DNA of 64,000 bases from Mesorhizobium sp. (lineage in GTDB: Bacteria; Pseudomonadota; Alphaproteobacteria; Rhizobiales; Rhizobiaceae), in NCBI GenBank assembly GCA_004963905.1, contig SUGL01000013.1:95379-159378 (forward strand), in the 5' to 3' direction. Positions 54,846 through 64,000 of the stretch are shown here, one piece after another; the first letter of the stretch is position 1; the number at the start of each line of letters is the position of its first letter. Below the pieces are notes generated by a model. It was given only the letters and a program-made list of their open reading frames with translations. It searched no databases and was not told the DNA's origin. Both the position numbers and the translations under genes were made by a program.

Positions 54846-55208
54846 TCAGAAGCTCAGGCCACCCTCGCGAGCAGCCTCGGCCAGCGCCTTGACGCGGCCG
54901 TGATAAATATACGGGCCACGGTCGAAGACGACTTCCTTGACGCCGGCCTTCGAAGCGCGCTCGGCAATCAGCTTGCCGACGGCGGCGGCGGCAGCGGTGT
55001 CGGCGCCGGTCTTGAGCGAACCCCTGAGGTCCTTCTCCAGCGTCGAGGCGGCGGCCAGCGTGTGGCCCTTCGCATCGTCGATGACCTGGACGTAGATATG
55101 CTTCGAGGTGCGGTGCACCGAGAGGCGCGGGCGTTCGCCGGCGACCTTCTTCAGTTGGCGGCGCACGCGCTGCGCGCGGCGTTGAGTGGTCTCTTTCGGG
55201 CTTGCCAT
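54846..55208 (-). CDS. rplR: 50S ribosomal protein L18
   Basis: 120 residues. [39 protein letters not shown] and the C-terminal [20 protein letters not shown] define L18. It binds 5S rRNA together with L5. It is separated from rpsE by 77 bp. Confidence 0.98.
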   Translation of the reverse strand: MASPKETTQRRAQRVRRQLKKVAGERPRLSVHRTSKHIYVQVIDDAKGHTLAAASTLEKDLRGSLKTGADTAAAAAVGKLIAERASKAGVKEVVFDRGPYIYHGRVKALAEAAREGGLSF

Positions 55209-55367
55209 AATGTCAGTTCCTTGCCTTCAGAAAACGGGGGCAACCCTGTGCGGTAGGCCAATGCCTCCCGCGGTCGCGCCCCGCGGCGTTACACTTGTCT
55301 TGCTTGGTCCCTTCCGAAAAGTCTGCAACTTTTTGCTGCGCTGACCTTCGGTTCAGGGCCAAGCCTG

Positions 55368-55901
55368 TTACTTCTTCTTGCCTTCCTTGCGGACGATCCG
55401 CTCGTCGGCGTAGCGCACACCCTTGCCCTTGTAGGGCTCCGGACCGCGATATTCGCGGATCTCGGCGGCGACCTGGCCGACCTGCTGCTTGTCGATGCCG
55501 GAGACCGTGATTTCGGTCGGCTTCGGCACCGAGATCGTGATGCCCTGCGGCGTCTCATAGACCACGTCGTGGCTGAAGCCGAGCGCCAGCTGCAGGTTCT
55601 TGCCCTGCATGGCGGCACGATAGCCGACGCCGGTGATCTCGAGCTTCTTTTCGAAGCCGTCCTTCACGCCCTGCAGAATGTTGACGATCTGCGTGCGCGA
55701 CATGCCCCACTTGGAGCGGGCAGTCTTCGACTGGTCGCGCGGCTCGACAGCGATCTCGCTGCCTTCCATCTTGACCAGCACTTCGTCGTTCACCACGAAC
55801 TTCAGCTCGCCCTTGGGGCCCTTCGCCGTCACGGTCTGGCCGTTGACGGTCGCGGTCACGCCCTGCGGCAGCGAAACGGGTTTCTTTCCGATACGAGACA
55901 T
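55368..55901 (-). CDS. rplF: 50S ribosomal protein L6
   Basis: 177 residues with the start [20 protein letters not shown], the middle [20 protein letters not shown] and the signature [20 protein letters not shown] (residues about 150-170). L6 lies at the base of the stalk. The 159-bp spacer to rplR is longer than usual for this operon and has no recognisable structure. Confidence 0.98.
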   Translation of the reverse strand: MSRIGKKPVSLPQGVTATVNGQTVTAKGPKGELKFVVNDEVLVKMEGSEIAVEPRDQSKTARSKWGMSRTQIVNILQGVKDGFEKKLEITGVGYRAAMQGKNLQLALGFSHDVVYETPQGITISVPKPTEITVSGIDKQQVGQVAAEIREYRGPEPYKGKGVRYADERIVRKEGKKK

Positions 55902-55991
55902 TTTGTTGTCCTCGTCACTTCTTTCGTTTCAGGTTCCAGTTCCCGGGCGCGATCCCGAGAACCGAAGCCCATTCATCAATCTCGTGCCGGA

Positions 55992-56390
55992 TCAGAAGAT
56001 CTGGCAGAGGATCTCGCCGCCGACATTCTGCTCACGCGCCTCGTGGTCAGCCATGACGCCCTTCGGCGTCGAAAGGATGGCGATGCCGAGGCCGTTGGCG
56101 ACGTGCGGGATCGACTTGGCCGAGACATAGACGCGGCGGCCTGGCTTCGAGACGCGCTCGATCTCGCGCACGACCGGCGCGCCGTCGAAATACTTCAGCT
56201 CGATCTCGATTTCCGACTTGCCGTTGTCGAAGTCGGTCTGGCTGTAGTCGCGGATATAGCCTTCCGACTTCAGCACTTCGAGGACGCGGGCGCGCAGACG
56301 CGAGGCCGGGGTGGAGACGCTCGACTTCTTGCGGCCGTAAGCGTTGCGGATGCGGGTCAGCATATCGCCGAGAGGATCGCTCAATGACAT
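55992..56390 (-). CDS. rpsH: 30S ribosomal protein S8
   Basis: 132 residues. [40 protein letters not shown] and the end signature [19 protein letters not shown] identify S8, a primary 16S rRNA binder that in many bacteria autoregulates spc translation. It is 12 bp after rpsN. Confidence 0.98.
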   Translation of the reverse strand: MSLSDPLGDMLTRIRNAYGRKKSSVSTPASRLRARVLEVLKSEGYIRDYSQTDFDNGKSEIEIELKYFDGAPVVREIERVSKPGRRVYVSAKSIPHVANGLGIAILSTPKGVMADHEAREQNVGGEILCQIF

Positions 56391-56402
56391 CTCAGTGTCT
56401 CC

Positions 56403-56708
56403 TTACCAGCTCGACTTGACCAGGCCCGGGATCTGGCCGTTGTTGCCCAGATCGCGAAGCGCGATACGCGAAAGCTTGAGCTTGCGATAGTAGGCGCGCG
56501 GACGGCCGGTGACTTCGCAGCGGTTGCGGATACGGATCTTGGCCGAGTTGCGCGGCAGCGCCGAAAGCTTCAACTGGGCGCGGAAACGCTCTTCCATCGG
56601 CTTGGACTGATCCATGACGATTTCCTTGAGCGCCTTGCGCTTGGCGGCGTACTGGCCGGCGAGCTTGCGGCGCCGGTTGTTCTTCTCGACTGAGCTGGTC
56701 TTTGCCAT
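56403..56708 (-). CDS. rpsN: 30S ribosomal protein S14
   Basis: 101 residues from the ATG at 56708 ([20 protein letters not shown]); longer in-frame starts are not conserved. It is the long S14 type without a zinc CxxC ribbon: [21 protein letters not shown]14 binds the 16S head. It lies between rplE and rpsH. Confidence 0.97.
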   Translation of the reverse strand: MAKTSSVEKNNRRRKLAGQYAAKRKALKEIVMDQSKPMEERFRAQLKLSALPRNSAKIRIRNRCEVTGRPRAYYRKLKLSRIALRDLGNNGQIPGLVKSSW

Positions 56709-56734
56709 TTCAGATTTTTCCTTTTTCGCTGCCG

Positions 56735-57313
56735 TTACTGGCGGAAGGGGAAGTTGAAGGCCTTGAGCAGCGCCCTGGCCTCGTCGTCCGTCTTCGCCGT
56801 CGTACAAACGATGACGTCCATGCCCCAGACCTGATCAACCTTGTCGTAGTTGATCTCCGGGAACACGATGTGCTCCTTGATGCCCATGGCGTAGTTGCCA
56901 CGGCCGTCAAAGCTCTTCGGGTTCAGTCCGCGGAAGTCGCGGACGCGCGGCAGCGCGATGTTCACGAGGCGGTCGAGGAACTCGTACATGCGTTCCTTGC
57001 GCAGCGTGACCTTGGCGCCGATCGGCATGTTCTCGCGCACCTTGAAACCGGCAATCGAGTTGCGGGCGCGGGTGACGACGGCCTTCTGGCCGGCGATCAG
57101 CGCGAGGTCTTCGGCCGCGACCGAAGGCTTCTTCGAATCGCCGGTCGCCTCGCCGACGCCCATGTTCAGCACGATCTTGTCCAGGCGCGGAACCTGCATG
57201 TCGTTGTCGTAGCCGAACTGCTCCTGCAGCGCCTTGCGGATGGTCTCGTTGTAGACCTTCTTGAGGCGCGGCTCGTTCTTGGCAGCCGCCTGCTTGGTTT
57301 CGGCCTTAGCCAT
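56735..57313 (-). CDS. rplE: 50S ribosomal protein L5
   Basis: 192 residues, with [40 protein letters not shown] and [20 protein letters not shown]. It binds 5S rRNA and contacts the P-site tRNA. It overlaps the end of rplX by 8 bp, so translation is probably coupled. Confidence 0.98.
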   Translation of the reverse strand: MAKAETKQAAAKNEPRLKKVYNETIRKALQEQFGYDNDMQVPRLDKIVLNMGVGEATGDSKKPSVAAEDLALIAGQKAVVTRARNSIAGFKVRENMPIGAKVTLRKERMYEFLDRLVNIALPRVRDFRGLNPKSFDGRGNYAMGIKEHIVFPEINYDKVDQVWGMDVIVCTTAKTDDEARALLKAFNFPFRQ

Positions 57314-57620
57314 TGATGACTTCTCCCGAACGCTTGGCGACGCGCACCTTCTTGCCGTCCTTCTGGATGGTGAAGCCGACGCGGGTCGGCTTGCCGTCCT
57401 TGGGGTCGGCCAGCGCGATGTTCGACAGGTGGATCGGCGCTTCCTTGGTGATGATCCCGCCCTCTTGGGACTGGGTCTGCTTCTGGTGACGGCGGATGAG
57501 GTTCACGCCGCGAACGAGCGCGGTGTCTTCCTTCGGCTGCACCGACAGGACTTCGCCCGAACGGCCCTTGTCCTTGCCGGCAAGCACGACAACCTTGTCG
57601 CCTTTTCTGATCTTTTGCAT
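57306..57620 (-). CDS. rplX: 50S ribosomal protein L24
   Basis: 104 residues with a KOW motif near the start ([20 protein letters not shown]) and [21 protein letters not shown]24 initiates 50S assembly. It overlaps rplE by 8 bp, with rplN 12 bp upstream. Confidence 0.98.
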   Translation of the reverse strand: MQKIRKGDKVVVLAGKDKGRSGEVLSVQPKEDTALVRGVNLIRRHQKQTQSQEGGIITKEAPIHLSNIALADPKDGKPTRVGFTIQKDGKKVRVAKRSGEVING

Positions 57621-57632
57621 TGGTCCGGCTCC

Positions 57633-58001
57633 TTACAGCACTTCAGGCGCGAGCGAGATGATCTTCATGTGGTTCTTGGCGCGAAGCTCGCGCGGAACCG
57701 GCCCGAAGATACGGGTGCCGATCGGCTCTTTCTTGTTGTCGACGAGAACGGCCGCGTTCTTGTCGAAACGGATCACGCTGCCGTCCGGGCGGCGGATGTC
57801 CTTGGCCGTGCGAACCACGACCGCCTTCATCACATCGCCCTTCTTAACGCGGCCGCGCGGGATGGCCTCCTTGATCGACACCACGATGATGTCGCCGACG
57901 GAGGCATACTTCCGCTTCGAGCCGCCCAGCACCTTGATGCACATGACACGACGGGCGCCGGAGTTGTCCGCGACGTCGAGGTTTGTTTGCATCTGAATCA
58001 T
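57633..58001 (-). CDS. rplN: 50S ribosomal protein L14
   Basis: 122 residues, starting [20 protein letters not shown] and carrying [20 protein letters not shown], then [20 protein letters not shown]14 forms the intersubunit bridge with 16S rRNA. It lies 82 bp after rpsQ. Confidence 0.98.
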   Translation of the reverse strand: MIQMQTNLDVADNSGARRVMCIKVLGGSKRKYASVGDIIVVSIKEAIPRGRVKKGDVMKAVVVRTAKDIRRPDGSVIRFDKNAAVLVDNKKEPIGTRIFGPVPRELRAKNHMKIISLAPEVL

Positions 58002-58083
58002 GACTGGCCGCCTTCTTCTTTTCTAACGGGACGGGTTCGACACCCTTCCCCGGTCTGTCCAAAATTCGTTTCGTTCGCCCGGA

Positions 58084-58323
58084 TCAAGCCTGATCAGAAG
58101 TGACGACGATCCAGCGCTTGTCCTTGGAGATCGGCTTCGATTCCTGGATGAACACCTGGTCGCCGACCTTGTGGGCGTTGTTCTCGTCATGCGCCTTGTA
58201 CTTCTTGGTCAGGCGCACGGTCTTCTTCATCACGGGATGCGTGAAGCGCCGCTCGACCTTGACGACAACCGTCTTCTCGTTCTTGTCGCTGACGACAGTG
58301 CCCTGCAGGATGCGCTTTGGCAT
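58084..58323 (-). CDS. rpsQ: 30S ribosomal protein S17
   Basis: 79 residues from the ATG at 58323; the start [20 protein letters not shown] is the family's normal one, and a longer upstream frame is spurious. The OB-fold core [20 protein letters not shown] and [19 protein letters not shown] are clear. S17 binds 16S rRNA helix 11. Confidence 0.97.
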   Translation of the reverse strand: MPKRILQGTVVSDKNEKTVVVKVERRFTHPVMKKTVRLTKKYKAHDENNAHKVGDQVFIQESKPISKDKRWIVVTSDQA

Positions 58324-58334
58324 GGTTCTCGTCC

Positions 58335-58535
58335 TTAAGCCTTCTTGGCCGCGGCTTTTTCCGCGGCGATGGTCTTGATGCGCGCGATGTCCCTGCGGAC
58401 CTGCTTCACGCGCGCGGTCTTCTCGAGCTGGCCGGTGGCCTTCTGGAAGCGCAGGTTGAACTGCTCCTTCTTGAGGGCGGCCAGGTCGTCGGTCAGCTGA
58501 TCCTGGGTCTTGGTCCGGATATCTTCGGCTTTCAT
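58335..58535 (-). CDS. rpmC: 50S ribosomal protein L29
   Basis: 66 residues, with [20 protein letters not shown] and [20 protein letters not shown], the two-helix L29 fold near the exit tunnel. It lies 11 bp before rpsQ and 12 bp after rplP. Confidence 0.97.
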   Translation of the reverse strand: MKAEDIRTKTQDQLTDDLAALKKEQFNLRFQKATGQLEKTARVKQVRRDIARIKTIAAEKAAAKKA

Positions 58536-58547
58536 GATCGCCCGTCC

Positions 58548-58961
58548 TTATTCTGCGATGCGCTGTACGAAGCGCGTCTTGACCGAGAGCTTGGCGGCGC
58601 CGAGACGCAGCGCCTCGCGCGCGGTCTCCTCGCTGACGCCGTCGATCTCGAACATGATGCGGCCAGGCTTGACGCGCGCCGCCCAATAGTCGACGGCGCC
58701 CTTGCCCTTACCCATGCGCACTTCGGTCGGCTTCGAGGTGACCGGCAGATCCGGGAAGACCCGGATCCAGACGCGGCCGGCGCGCTTCATCTCGCGGGTG
58801 ATCGCGCGGCGGGCCGCCTCGATCTCGCGCGCGGTGACGCGGTTCGGCTCAAGCGCCTTCAGCCCGAAACCGCCGAAATCCAGGTTGGTGCCGCCCTTGG
58901 CGGCACCGTGGATACGGCCCTTGAACTGCTTGCGGAACTTTGTGCGCTTTGGCTGCAGCAT
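58548..58961 (-). CDS. rplP: 50S ribosomal protein L16
   Basis: 137 residues. [20 protein letters not shown], the arginine-rich [19 protein letters not shown] and [20 protein letters not shown] identify L16, which sits at the A-site and is needed for late 50S maturation. It follows rpsC by 27 bp. Confidence 0.98.
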   Translation of the reverse strand: MLQPKRTKFRKQFKGRIHGAAKGGTNLDFGGFGLKALEPNRVTAREIEAARRAITREMKRAGRVWIRVFPDLPVTSKPTEVRMGKGKGAVDYWAARVKPGRIMFEIDGVSEETAREALRLGAAKLSVKTRFVQRIAE

Positions 58962-58988
58962 CGTTCTAACTCCAAATTCTCAAATGTC

Positions 58989-59711
58989 TCAGGCGTTCTC
59001 GCGACGGCGACCGCGCTCGCGCTCGCCAGCGGCACCTGCATGATCGCCTTCCGTGGCGCGACGCTCAGAGGCCATCGGGTCGTGCTCGAGGATCTCGCCC
59101 TTGAACACCCAAACCTTGACGCCGCAGATGCCGTAAGCCGTGTTCGCCTCGGCAACGCCGTAGTCGACGTCGGCGCGCAGCGTATGCAGCGGCACGCGGC
59201 CTTCGCGGTACCACTCCATGCGCGCGATTTCGGCGCCGCCGAGACGGCCGGAGCAGTTGATGCGGATGCCTTCGGCGCCGAGACGCATGGCCGACTGAAC
59301 GGCGCGCTTCATGGCGCGGCGGAACGCGATGCGGCGCTCCAACTGCTGGGCGATCGACTGGGCGATCAGCGTGGCGTCGATTTCCGGCTTGCGCACTTCA
59401 ACGATGTTGAGGTGCGTCTCGGACTTCGTCATCTCCATCAGCTTCTTGCGGAGCTTCTCGATGTCGGCGCCCTTCTTGCCGATGATCAGGCCCGGACGCG
59501 CGGCATGGATGGTGACGCGGCACTTCTTGTGCGGACGCTCGATCACGACCTTGGAGATCGCGGCCTGCTTGAGTTCCTTCTCAAGATACTTGCGGATCTT
59601 GATGTCCTCATGCAGCAGCTGGCCGTACTCGCCGGTGTTCGCGAACCAGCGCGAATCCCAGGTGCGGTTGATGCCGAGACGCAGCCCGATCGGATTGACT
59701 TTCTGGCCCAT
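58989..59711 (-). CDS. rpsC: 30S ribosomal protein S3
   Basis: 240 residues. The KH domain is seen in [20 protein letters not shown], and the C-terminal signature is [20 protein letters not shown]. The last 20 residues are Arg/Glu-rich. S3 binds the mRNA entry channel. The start codon overlaps the rplV stop by 1 bp. Confidence 0.98.
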   Translation of the reverse strand: MGQKVNPIGLRLGINRTWDSRWFANTGEYGQLLHEDIKIRKYLEKELKQAAISKVVIERPHKKCRVTIHAARPGLIIGKKGADIEKLRKKLMEMTKSETHLNIVEVRKPEIDATLIAQSIAQQLERRIAFRRAMKRAVQSAMRLGAEGIRINCSGRLGGAEIARMEWYREGRVPLHTLRADVDYGVAEANTAYGICGVKVWVFKGEILEHDPMASERRATEGDHAGAAGERERGRRRENA

Positions 59712-60100
59712 TATGCGGCCTCCCCTTTTTCCTCGACTTCACGAACGACGATCGTGAGGTGCGAGAACGGCTTTTCGATACGGCTGGCGCGACCACGGCC
59801 ACGAGCGTGGAACCGCTTCATGACGATCGACTTGCCGACATAGGCTTCCGATACGATCAGCGAATCGACATCGAGGTCGTGGTTGTTTTCCGCGTTGGCG
59901 ATCGCCGATTCCAGCGTCTTCTTGACCGTGCCGGAAATCCGCTTGGCCGAGAATTCGAGGTCGGAAAGCGCTGTCGCGACCTTCTTGCCGCGGATCAGCG
60001 CGGCAACCAGGTTCAGCTTCTGCGGGCTGATACGGATCGTGCGCAACACGGCGCGCGCTTCGTTGTCAGCAAGCCTACGCGGAGCTTTGGCCTTGCCCAT
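59711..60100 (-). CDS. rplV: 50S ribosomal protein L22
   Basis: 129 residues. [20 protein letters not shown] and the end [20 protein letters not shown] are the L22 pattern. L22 lines the peptide exit tunnel and its long hairpin loop is the site of some macrolide-resistance changes. It overlaps rpsC by 1 bp and follows rpsS by 3 bp. Confidence 0.98.
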   Translation of the reverse strand: MGKAKAPRRLADNEARAVLRTIRISPQKLNLVAALIRGKKVATALSDLEFSAKRISGTVKKTLESAIANAENNHDLDVDSLIVSEAYVGKSIVMKRFHARGRGRASRIEKPFSHLTIVVREVEEKGEAA

Positions 60101-60103
60101 GAT

Positions 60104-60382
60104 TTACTTCCTCTTCGCCTTCTTATCCGCGCCGTGACCGTAATAGGTCCGGGTCGGAGCGAATTCACCGAACTTGTGACCGACCATGTCCTCGTTCACC
60201 GAGACCGGGACATGCTTCTGGCCGTTGTAGACACCGAAGGTGAAGCCGACGAACTGCGGCAGGATGGTGGAGCGACGGCTCCACATCTTGATCACCTCAT
60301 TGCGACCGCCTTCACGAACCTTGTCCACCTTCTTGAGAAGGTAGCCGTCGATGAAGGGGCCTTTCCAAATCGAACGAGTCAC
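60104..60382 (-). CDS. rpsS: 30S ribosomal protein S19
   Basis: 92 residues: [40 protein letters not shown] and [21 protein letters not shown]19 binds the 16S head with S13. It lies 16 bp after rplB. Confidence 0.98.
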   Translation of the reverse strand: MTRSIWKGPFIDGYLLKKVDKVREGGRNEVIKMWSRRSTILPQFVGFTFGVYNGQKHVPVSVNEDMVGHKFGEFAPTRTYYGHGADKKAKRK

Positions 60383-60398
60383 TTGGCGTTACCTCTTC

Positions 60399-61232
60399 TT
60401 AGCTCTTGCGCTGATGGCGCGAGCGCACGATGAACTTGTCGGTCGCCTTGTTGGACCGCGTCTTCTTGCCCTTGGTCGGCTTGCCCCAGGGCGAAACCGG
60501 ATGACGGCCACCCGAGGTGCGGCCTTCACCACCGCCGTGCGGATGATCGACCGGGTTCATGGCCACGCCGCGATTGTGCGGGCGCTTGCCGCGCCACACC
60601 GTGCGGCCGGCCTTGCCGTCGTTGATGTTGCCGTGGTCGGGGTTCGACACGGCGCCGACGGTGGCCATGCAGGAGCCGTGCACGACGCGCTGCTCGCCCG
60701 AGTTCAGGCGCAGGATCGCCATGCCCTGGTCGCGGCCGACGAGCTGGGCGTAGCCGCCCGCCGAACGGGCGACCTGGCCGCCCTTGCCCGGCTTCAGCTC
60801 GATGTTGTGGACGATCGTGCCGACCGGCATGGAGGCCAGCGGCATCGCGTTGCCCGGCTTCACGTCGACGGCTTCGCCGGCCACGATCTTGTCGCCGGCA
60901 GCCAGACGCTGCGGCGCCAGGATGTAGGACAGCTCGCCATCGTCATACTTGATCAGCGCGATGAAGGCGGTGCGGTTCGGATCGTATTCGATACGCTCGA
61001 CCGTGCCGACGACGTCGTACTTCTTACGCTTGAAGTCGATGATGCGGTACGAACGCTTGTGACCGCCGCCGATGAAGCGGGCCGTGATGCGGCCGTAGTT
61101 GTTGCGGCCGCCCGACTTGGTCAGGCCTTCGGTCAGCCCCTTGACGGGCTTGCCCTTGTAGAGGCCCGAGCGGTCGACGATGACCAGCTGGCGGGTGCTC
61201 GGCGTTACCGGGTTGAATTTCTTGAGTGCCAT
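60399..61232 (-). CDS. rplB: 50S ribosomal protein L2
   Basis: 277 residues. Characteristic segments are [40 protein letters not shown] and the peptidyl-transferase-associated [20 protein letters not shown] near the C-terminus. L2 joins the subunits and is essential for the peptidyl transferase centre. It is 22 bp after rplW. Confidence 0.98.
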   Translation of the reverse strand: MALKKFNPVTPSTRQLVIVDRSGLYKGKPVKGLTEGLTKSGGRNNYGRITARFIGGGHKRSYRIIDFKRKKYDVVGTVERIEYDPNRTAFIALIKYDDGELSYILAPQRLAAGDKIVAGEAVDVKPGNAMPLASMPVGTIVHNIELKPGKGGQVARSAGGYAQLVGRDQGMAILRLNSGEQRVVHGSCMATVGAVSNPDHGNINDGKAGRTVWRGKRPHNRGVAMNPVDHPHGGGEGRTSGGRHPVSPWGKPTKGKKTRSNKATDKFIVRSRHQRKS

Positions 61233-61254
61233 TGTCCTGTCCTCGCGGCCTTGC

Positions 61255-61548
61255 TCAGAGACCCGTCGCGACGTCGATCGACTGACCGTCGGCCAGCGTC
61301 ACAACCGCCTTCTTGACGTCGCCCTGGCGGCCAACCGTGCCGCGGAAGCGCTTGATCTTGCCCTTGCGGACGAGCGTGTTCACGGCCATCACCTTGACGC
61401 CGAAGAGAGCTTCGACGGCGGCCTTGATTTCCGGCTTCGACGCCTTCTTGGCGACGTTGAAGACGACCTGGTTCTGCTCGGAAGCCATGGTCGACTTTTC
61501 AGTGATCGCCGGCGAGACGATCACGTCGTAGTGACGAAGGTCGGTCAT
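61255..61548 (-). CDS. rplW: 50S ribosomal protein L23
   Basis: 97 residues. [40 protein letters not shown] and [20 protein letters not shown] define L23, the docking site for trigger factor and SRP at the tunnel exit. It overlaps rplD by 4 bp (ATGA). Confidence 0.98.
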   Translation of the reverse strand: MTDLRHYDVIVSPAITEKSTMASEQNQVVFNVAKKASKPEIKAAVEALFGVKVMAVNTLVRKGKIKRFRGTVGRQGDVKKAVVTLADGQSIDVATGL

Positions 61549-62165
61549 TTGAAGCGCTCCTCGAGAGCCTCGACGGCGGCCTTGGAAAGGACCAGCGTGC
61601 CGCGGCGCAGAATGTCGTAGACGTTGATGCCCTGGATCGGCAGCACGTCGATGTTGGGAATGTTGGTCGCCGCCAGCTTGAAGTTCTGGTCGAGCTCGGC
61701 GCCGCCGATCACCAGGGCATTGGTGAGCCCGAGCGTCTCGAGGCTAGCTGCCAGCGCCTTGGTCTTGGCTTCGGCCAGCTTCAGCTCGTCGACGATGATC
61801 AGCGAAGCGCTCTTGGCCTTGGCCGAGAGAGCATGCTTCAAGCCCAGCGCGCGCACCTTCTTCGGCAGCTCGTGCTCGTGGCTGCGCACGACCGGGCCGT
61901 GCGCCTTGCCGCCGCCGCGGAACTGCGGAGCGCGAGCCGAATGGTGACGGGCGCGGCCCGTACCCTTCTGCTTGTACATCTTGGCGCCGGTGCGCGCGAT
62001 CTCGGCGCGGCCCTTGGCCTTGTGCGTGCCCTGCTGCTTCTTGGCGAGCTGCCAGCGCACGACGCGCTGCAGGATGTCCTCGCGCGGGTCAAGGCCGAAA
62101 ATCTCCTCGGAGAGTTTCACCTTGCCGGCGTCCTTGCCGCCGAGCGTTGTAATCTTGAGGTCCAT
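61545..62165 (-). CDS. rplD: 50S ribosomal protein L4
   Basis: 206 residues. The loop [20 protein letters not shown]-like segment (about residues 76-95) protrudes into the tunnel, followed by [20 protein letters not shown]-type motifs. L4 of E. coli also represses its own S10 operon; no leader for that is visible here. It overlaps rplC by 1 bp and rplW by 4 bp. Confidence 0.98.
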   Translation of the reverse strand: MDLKITTLGGKDAGKVKLSEEIFGLDPREDILQRVVRWQLAKKQQGTHKAKGRAEIARTGAKMYKQKGTGRARHHSARAPQFRGGGKAHGPVVRSHEHELPKKVRALGLKHALSAKAKSASLIIVDELKLAEAKTKALAASLETLGLTNALVIGGAELDQNFKLAATNIPNIDVLPIQGINVYDILRRGTLVLSKAAVEALEERFK

Positions 62166-62881
62166 TATTCCGCTCCCTCGGTGGCCGGGGCTTCGTTCTT
62201 GGCGGCGGCAGCGCGGATCGCGGCAGGCTTCGGCGCATTGGCCGGCAGCGCAACCTTGGCCGCGTCACGGACCAGGATCCAGGCGCCCTTGACGCCCGGA
62301 ACGGCGCCACGGATCAGGATCAGGCCGCGGTCGGCGTCGGTCGAGACGACCTCGACATTCTGCGTGGTGACGCGGACGTCGCCCATGTGGCCGGCCATCT
62401 TCTTGCCCTTGAACACCTTGCCGGGGTCCTGGCGCTGACCGGTTGAGCCGTGCGTGCGGTGCGAGACCGAGTTACCGTGCGTGGCGCGGCCACCACCCAT
62501 GTTGTGCCGCTTGATCACGCCCTGGAAACCCTTGCCGGTCGAGGTGCCCGTCACGTCGACCTTCTGGCCGGCGACGAAGTGCTCGACGGTGAGCTCGGCG
62601 CCGACGTCGATCATGTTCTCGGCGGAGACGCGGAACTCGGCGAGCTTCGCCTTCGGCTCGACGGAGGCGGCAGCGAAATGGCCGCGCATCGCCTTCGACG
62701 TGTTCTTCACCTTGGCAAGGCCAACGCCGAGCTGGACGGCGGTGTAGCCGTTCTTCTCCTGCGTGCGCTGCGCCACGACCTGGCAGTTCTCCATCTGGAG
62801 AACGGTGACGGGAACGTGTTCCCCGGCATCGTTGTAGATGCGGGTCATTCCCACCTTCTTTGCAATCACACCTGAACGCAT
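62165..62881 (-). CDS. rplC: 50S ribosomal protein L3
   Basis: 238 residues. [20 protein letters not shown] and the central [20 protein letters not shown] are the L3 signature, and the [20 protein letters not shown] segment forms the loop at the peptidyl transferase centre. The last 40 residues are an Ala/Lys-rich extension. It follows rpsJ by 94 bp. Confidence 0.98.
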   Translation of the reverse strand: MRSGVIAKKVGMTRIYNDAGEHVPVTVLQMENCQVVAQRTQEKNGYTAVQLGVGLAKVKNTSKAMRGHFAAASVEPKAKLAEFRVSAENMIDVGAELTVEHFVAGQKVDVTGTSTGKGFQGVIKRHNMGGGRATHGNSVSHRTHGSTGQRQDPGKVFKGKKMAGHMGDVRVTTQNVEVVSTDADRGLILIRGAVPGVKGAWILVRDAAKVALPANAPKPAAIRAAAAKNEAPATEGAE

Positions 62882-62975
62882 CGGTTCAATTCCTTTAGAG
62901 TTCCCTGTCGGGGCTAGCGCCCCTCCACGCCTCTTGTTCCTTCAGAGTTCCGGGTTGCCCCCGCCCTCTTGTTCC

Positions 62976-63284
62976 TTAGAGCTTGATCTCGACGTCGACA
63001 CCGGCGGCCAGATCGAGCTTCATCAGAGCATCGACCGTCTGCGGGGTCGGATCGACGATGTCGAGCAGCCGCTTGTGGGTGCGCATCTCGAACTGCTCGC
63101 GGCTCTTCTTGTCGACGTGAGGCGACCGGTTGACCGTGAACTTTTCGATCCGCGTCGGCAGCGGAATGGGGCCGCGGACGTTGGCGCCGGTGCGCTTGGC
63201 GGTCGACACGATTTCGCGCGTCGAGGCGTCGAGCACCCGGTGGTCAAACGCCTTAAGGCGGATGCGGATATTCTGTCCGTTCAT
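62976..63284 (-). CDS. rpsJ: 30S ribosomal protein S10
   Basis: 102 residues: [40 protein letters not shown] and [21 protein letters not shown]10 acts in the 30S head and as NusE in antitermination with NusB. It is first after tuf in the S10 operon, 68 bp downstream of tuf's stop. Confidence 0.98.
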   Translation of the reverse strand: MNGQNIRIRLKAFDHRVLDASTREIVSTAKRTGANVRGPIPLPTRIEKFTVNRSPHVDKKSREQFEMRTHKRLLDIVDPTPQTVDALMKLDLAAGVDVEIKL

Positions 63285-63352
63285 GCGTCAATTCCTTGTT
63301 CTGGCGCGGCGCGGGCAGCTCCCGCGCCCGCGACAGATCCGTTTCAGTCCAA

Positions 63353-64000
63353 TTACTCTTTGATGGTGACGACGATGCCGGCACCGACGGTGCGGCCGCC
63401 TTCACGGATGGCGAAGCGCAGCTTCTCTTCCATCGCGATCGGCACGATCAGCTCGACGTCGACGGTGATGTTGTCGCCAGGCATCACCATCTCGGTGCCG
63501 GCCGGCAGCGTCACGATGCCCGTCACGTCGGTGGTGCGGAAGTAGAACTGCGGACGGTAGTTGGTGAAGAACGGCGTGTGACGGCCACCCTCGTCCTTGG
63601 TCAGGATGTAGGCTTCGGCCGTGAACTTCTTGTGCGGCTTCACCGAACCGGGCTTGGCCAGAACCTGGCCGCGCTCCACGCCCTCGCGGTCGATGCCGCG
63701 CAGCAGCGCGCCGATGTTGTCGCCGGCCTGGCCCTGGTCGAGCAGCTTGCGGAACATCTCGACACCCGTGCAGGTGGTCTTGGCCGTCGGACGGATGCCG
63801 ACGATCTCCAATTCCTCGCCGACCTTGACCACGCCGCGCTCGACGCGGCCGGTCACGACCGTGCCGCGGCCCGAGATCGAGAACACGTCCTCGATCGGCA
63901 TCAGGAACGGCTTGTCCAGCGGACGAACCGGCGTCGGGATGTAGGCGTCGACCTGGGCCATCAGCTCGCGGATGGCGTCCTCGCCGATGGTCTTGTTGGA
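63353..64000 (-). CDS. tuf: Elongation factor Tu, C-terminal part (partial at window edge)
   Basis: The C-terminal 215 residues of EF-Tu, with the N-terminal GTPase domain outside the window. Visible are the domain 1/2 junction [20 protein letters not shown], domain 2 [20 protein letters not shown] and domain 3 [20 protein letters not shown] with the late [15 protein letters not shown]-type end. EF-Tu delivers aminoacyl-tRNA to the ribosome. tuf in front of rpsJ is the standard S10-cluster arrangement. Confidence 0.97.
   Translation of the reverse strand, partial: SNKTIGEDAIRELMAQVDAYIPTPVRPLDKPFLMPIEDVFSISGRGTVVTGRVERGVVKVGEELEIVGIRPTAKTTCTGVEMFRKLLDQGQAGDNIGALLRGIDREGVERGQVLAKPGSVKPHKKFTAEAYILTKDEGGRHTPFFTNYRPQFYFRTTDVTGIVTLPAGTEMVMPGDNITVDVELIVPIAMEEKLRFAIREGGRTVGAGIVVTIKE

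Noticed and set aside
58317-59843. 508-codon plus-strand frame opposite the ribosomal genes
   Set aside because: Antisense to conserved rpsC, rplP and rpmC; high-GC shadow frame without a family match.

Overview
The window looks like a chromosomal segment of a Rhizobiales bacterium, most likely Mesorhizobium or a close relative. The reasons are the high GC content, a glnB-glnA operon close to a divergent glnII/gstI-like pair (a typical rhizobial nitrogen-assimilation arrangement), a DUF2735 protein, an ATP12 chaperone, and several palindromic intergenic repeats of the kind scattered through Mesorhizobium genomes. No rRNA, tRNA, CRISPR array, integrase or transposase was found.

Layout. 1-9.9 kb holds housekeeping and small-molecule metabolism: the start of an NADH dehydrogenase-like gene, 5-formyl-THF cyclo-ligase, a divergent Lrp regulator/alanine dehydrogenase pair, DUF1203 and GFA proteins, a sulfur-related minus-strand cluster (cysK, alanyl-tRNA editing protein, sulfurtransferase, GNAT), an SDR and an alpha/beta hydrolase. 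9.9-17.3 kb holds a DEAD-box-type helicase, an acyl-CoA carboxylase beta subunit, an M48-like peptidase, a heptosyltransferase-like gene and the NAD(P)HX repair enzyme. 17.5-25.7 kb is the nitrogen region: a sigma-54 promoter, glnB and glnA, then an accessory block of about 4.5 kb, then glnII and the divergent gstI-like gene with a sigma-54 promoter and an NtrC-like palindrome between them.

The accessory block (about 19.4-23.9 kb) is the most unusual part. It contains a CoiA-like nuclease whose C-terminus carries two MbcA/ParS-like motifs, a translationally coupled HNH-type nuclease, a protein with a HEPN-like RNx4H motif, a 22-codon remnant that resembles the CoiA-like N-terminus, and a two-gene unit encoding a Gly/Ser-rich peptide and a membrane protein. 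It is bounded by near-identical 16-bp copies of the glnA 3' end. I infer a small genomic island, possibly for defence.

25.8-36 kb is a second accessory unit: a type I secretion adaptor and an ABC exporter with a roughly 400-residue low-complexity extension, a 675-residue repeat protein and a 624-residue Asn-then-Gly/Asp-rich protein (both probable export substrates), and a divergent LuxR-type regulator. 36-48.4 kb carries an MFS transporter with a large inserted domain, ATP12, an EamA exporter, a pseudouridine synthase, an aldehyde dehydrogenase/DUF779/GAF-Fis regulator set with a 20-bp perfect palindrome, an LpxO-like hydroxylase, RarA and a DegP-type protease. 48.5-64 kb is the complete tuf-S10-spc-alpha ribosomal protein supercluster on the minus strand (tuf partial through rplQ), with an unusual repeat-derived hairpin between rpsM and rpsK.
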